Positions 5,296 through 6,773 of a DNA stretch of 6,773 bases are shown one piece after another; within the stretch, counting starts at the first letter, position 1; the number at the start of each line of letters is the position of its first letter. The DNA comes from Chloroflexota bacterium (GTDB taxonomy: Bacteria; Chloroflexota; Limnocylindria; Limnocylindrales; CSP1-4). Under the pieces are notes generated by a model. That model did not search any database. It was not told the origin of the DNA and saw only the letters and a program-made list of their open reading frames with translations. Both the position numbers and the translations under genes were made by a program. Where the stretch lies: NCBI GenBank assembly GCA_021786915.1, contig JAJYMP010000220.1, forward strand, positions 1-6,773. The letters are read 5' to 3'.

Positions 5296-6023
5296 GCGAT
5301 ACCGCGCAGCTCCTCGCCGCCGACAGCCGATCGGCCCTTCTCGCGGCGCTCCGCGGGAGCGGCCGCCCGCTCTCCGTCGGCGAGGCGGCGGCGGCCGTCG
5401 GGATCGGCGAGAGCACCGCGCGGTCCCACCTCGCGCTGCTGGTGACCGCCGGCCTCGTGACCAGGACCGTCGAGCGCGAGGCCCGCGCCGGGCGGCCGTC
5501 GCTGCGCTACGCCGCCGCCCCCCCGCCGGCAGCCGCGGAGGGCGCCGATGCCGGGGGCCACGACGACCTCGCCCACCTGCGCCAGCTCGCGAGCGTTTTG
5601 GCGGGCCACATCGGCGAGGCGGCCGACCCGGCCGCGGCCGCGCGGCAGGCCGGGCAGCGGTGGTCCGAGGAGCTCGCCGGGGCGGAGGGCGGCGGCGCGC
5701 TGCCAGGCGTCGACCCCGTGGAGGCGCTGGCCAGCCTCCTCTACCGGCTCGGCTTCGCTCCGGAGCGGCCGCGGCGGGACCGGATCTGGCTCCGGCGGTG
5801 CCCATTCGAGGAGGTCGCCCGCCAGCACCGCGCGGTCGTCTGCGGGGTCCACCAGGGGATGCTCGAGCAGACCGCCGAGCGGCTCGGCCTCGACTCCGGC
5901 AGGATCGGGCTCGACCCGTTCGCCGTGGACGAGCCGCTGCTCTGCGTCGTCCGCCTTGCCGACGGCGCCGGCCGGGCCGATGATCGTGGCGTACCGGGGG
6001 CTGGAGGCGATCGCGATGGGTGA
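5280..6023 (+). CDS. Winged-helix regulator with SufR-like C-terminal Cys/His pattern
   Basis: A 247-aa protein with an N-terminal winged helix (about 12-78). [20 protein letters not shown] is followed by the recognition helix [15 protein letters not shown], and the wing has RAGRPSLRY. The linker is Ala/Pro-rich (79-96). The C-terminal half contains [20 protein letters not shown], then [12 protein letters not shown], giving C174, C188, H191 and C222. This CPF...VC..H...C layout matches the SufR-like group, in which cysteines hold an Fe-S cluster that controls DNA binding. The ATG at 5280 lies 7 bases after a perfect TATAAT, so the mRNA is probably leaderless. The open frame continues far upstream (to 3861), but only antisense to narK, so that extension is rejected. 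It overlaps narG by 8 bases and is divergent from narK. A role as a redox- or NO-sensing regulator of nitrate respiration is inferred. The last 20 or so residues, rich in Gly and Asp, do not look conserved. Confidence 0.82.
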   Translation: MVQPASDTAQLLAADSRSALLAALRGSGRPLSVGEAAAAVGIGESTARSHLALLVTAGLVTRTVEREARAGRPSLRYAAAPPPAAAEGADAGGHDDLAHLRQLASVLAGHIGEAADPAAAARQAGQRWSEELAGAEGGGALPGVDPVEALASLLYRLGFAPERPRRDRIWLRRCPFEEVARQHRAVVCGVHQGMLEQTAERLGLDSGRIGLDPFAVDEPLLCVVRLADGAGRADDRGVPGAGGDRDG

Positions 6024-6773
6024 CAAGCGGCGCGCCGAGATCGGCGCCGAGCCGCACGTGCGGGCGGTGCTGCGGACCCGCCGGCTGCTCCAGCCGGCAG
6101 CCGTCTCCGAGGACCTGCGGACGATCACGCTCGAGGGCGGCCGGTCGGCGGACGTGTTCTACCGCGACCGCTGGAGCCACGACCGGATCGTCCGCTCGAC
6201 CCACGGGGTGAACTGCACCGGGTCCTGCTCCTGGAAGATCTACGTCAAGGACGAGGTCATCACGTGGGAGACCCAGCAGACCGACTACCCGTCGGTCGGC
6301 CCCGACTCGCCCGAGTACGAGCCGCGGGGGTGCCCGCGGGGCGCCGCGTTCTCCTGGTACACGTACTCGCCCACGCGCGTGCGCTACCCGTACGTGCGCG
6401 GCGTGCTGCTCGAGGCGTACCGGGAGGCGCGCGGCCGGCTCGGCGACCCCGTGGCGGCGTGGGCGGAGGTCGTGGGCGATCCCGAGCGGCGGCGGAGCTA
6501 CCAGCGGGCGCGTGGCAAGGGCGGCCTGGTCCGGGCGAGCTGGGACGAGGCGCTCGAGATCGTCGCCGCGGCGCAGGTCCACACCATCCTCGAGTACGGC
6601 CCCGACCGCGTCGCAGGCTTCTCGCCGATCCCCGCCATGTCGATGGCCTCGCACGCCGCCGGCGCCCGCTACACGTCGCTCCTCGGCGGGACGATGCTCT
6701 CCTTCTACGACTGGTACGCGGACCTGCCCATCGCCTCGCCGCAGGTGTTCGGCGACCAGACCGACGTCCCGGA
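6016..6773 (+). CDS. narG: Respiratory nitrate reductase alpha subunit, N-terminal part
   Basis: The first 252 residues of NarG, cut by the window edge; the full subunit is about 1,200 aa. NarG reduces nitrate to nitrite at a Mo-bis-MGD site and receives electrons from quinol through NarI and NarH. The FS0 [4Fe-4S] ligands are visible: H63, C67 and C71 in [14 protein letters not shown], and C106 in [10 protein letters not shown]232 in [10 protein letters not shown] corresponds to the Asp ligand of Mo in E. coli Nar[17 protein letters not shown] (195-210) is a family hallmark. The His ligand at FS0, rather than Cys, and the Asp Mo ligand separate it from NapA and formate dehydrogenases. No Tat signal peptide is seen, so the active site probably faces the cytoplasm. 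The ATG at 6016 has GGAGG (6003-6007) 8 bases upstream. Its start overlaps the regulator gene by 8 bases, implying coupled translation. narH, narJ and narI should follow outside the window. Confidence 0.97.
   Translation, partial: MGDKRRAEIGAEPHVRAVLRTRRLLQPAAVSEDLRTITLEGGRSADVFYRDRWSHDRIVRSTHGVNCTGSCSWKIYVKDEVITWETQQTDYPSVGPDSPEYEPRGCPRGAAFSWYTYSPTRVRYPYVRGVLLEAYREARGRLGDPVAAWAEVVGDPERRRSYQRARGKGGLVRASWDEALEIVAAAQVHTILEYGPDRVAGFSPIPAMSMASHAAGARYTSLLGGTMLSFYDWYADLPIASPQVFGDQTDVP

Noticed and set aside
5980..6015. Alternative in-frame narG start at 5980 (12 extra residues)
   Set aside because: No good ribosome site precedes it, while GGAGG lies 8 bases before the ATG at 6016. It cannot be fully excluded.
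5266..6654. Long minus-strand open frame opposite the regulator and narG
   Set aside because: It is an Arg/Pro/Ala-rich shadow typical of GC-rich DNA; the plus strand holds clear NarG motifs.
1..6773. CRISPR array, insertion sequence, tRNA or rRNA gene
   Set aside because: No regularly spaced repeats, transposase-like protein, cloverleaf or rRNA sequence was seen anywhere in the window.

Overview
The window is very GC-rich bacterial DNA with tightly packed genes, GTG starts and 4-base GTGA stop/start overlaps. One gene (the HTH regulator at 5280) has a perfect -10 box placed so that its mRNA would begin at the start codon. These traits fit a GC-rich Chloroflexota (Limnocylindria-like) or Actinomycetota genome. 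The sequence alone does not separate these, and no rRNA or tRNA gene is present to settle it.

Left part (3-1367, minus strand): a three-gene run reads leftwards. It encodes a 100-aa protein made of two Phd/YefM-like antitoxin domains, a 199-aa protein made of two more, and a 130-aa protein with a signal peptide and two membrane segments that resembles a VirB2/TrbC-type pilin. No toxin gene lies in or beside the run. Upstream is a GTGTACAC palindrome, with the TGTACA core known from YefM operators, overlapping a TATAGT -10 box. This suggests an autoregulated run that may lead into conjugation or type IV secretion genes beyond the left edge.

Middle (1368-2798): a short intergenic stretch with possible RNA structure, then a plus-strand M24 creatinase/prolidase-fold protein. 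It has lost about half of the metal and catalytic residues expected of an aminopeptidase P or prolidase. A perfect 10-bp GC-rich hairpin separates it from the convergent cluster.

Right part (2799-6773): a nitrate respiration locus. A NarK-type nitrate/nitrite transporter heads a leftward run with three small proteins: a cysteine-free carboxymuconolactone decarboxylase-like protein, a cupin, and an ABM-type dimeric alpha/beta-barrel protein. Divergent from it is a winged-helix regulator whose C-terminal Cys/His pattern resembles SufR-type Fe-S regulators. It overlaps by 8 bases the start of narG, the catalytic subunit of membrane nitrate reductase, which runs off the right edge. The 69-bp divergent spacer carries a perfect palindrome, GATTATAATC, that gives a TATAAT -10 box on both strands.

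The likely logic of the right part is that a redox- or NO-responsive Fe-S regulator sits at the head of the nitrate reductase operon, shares a promoter zone with the transporter, and may control both directions. The three small proteins beside narK have no assigned role in nitrate respiration.
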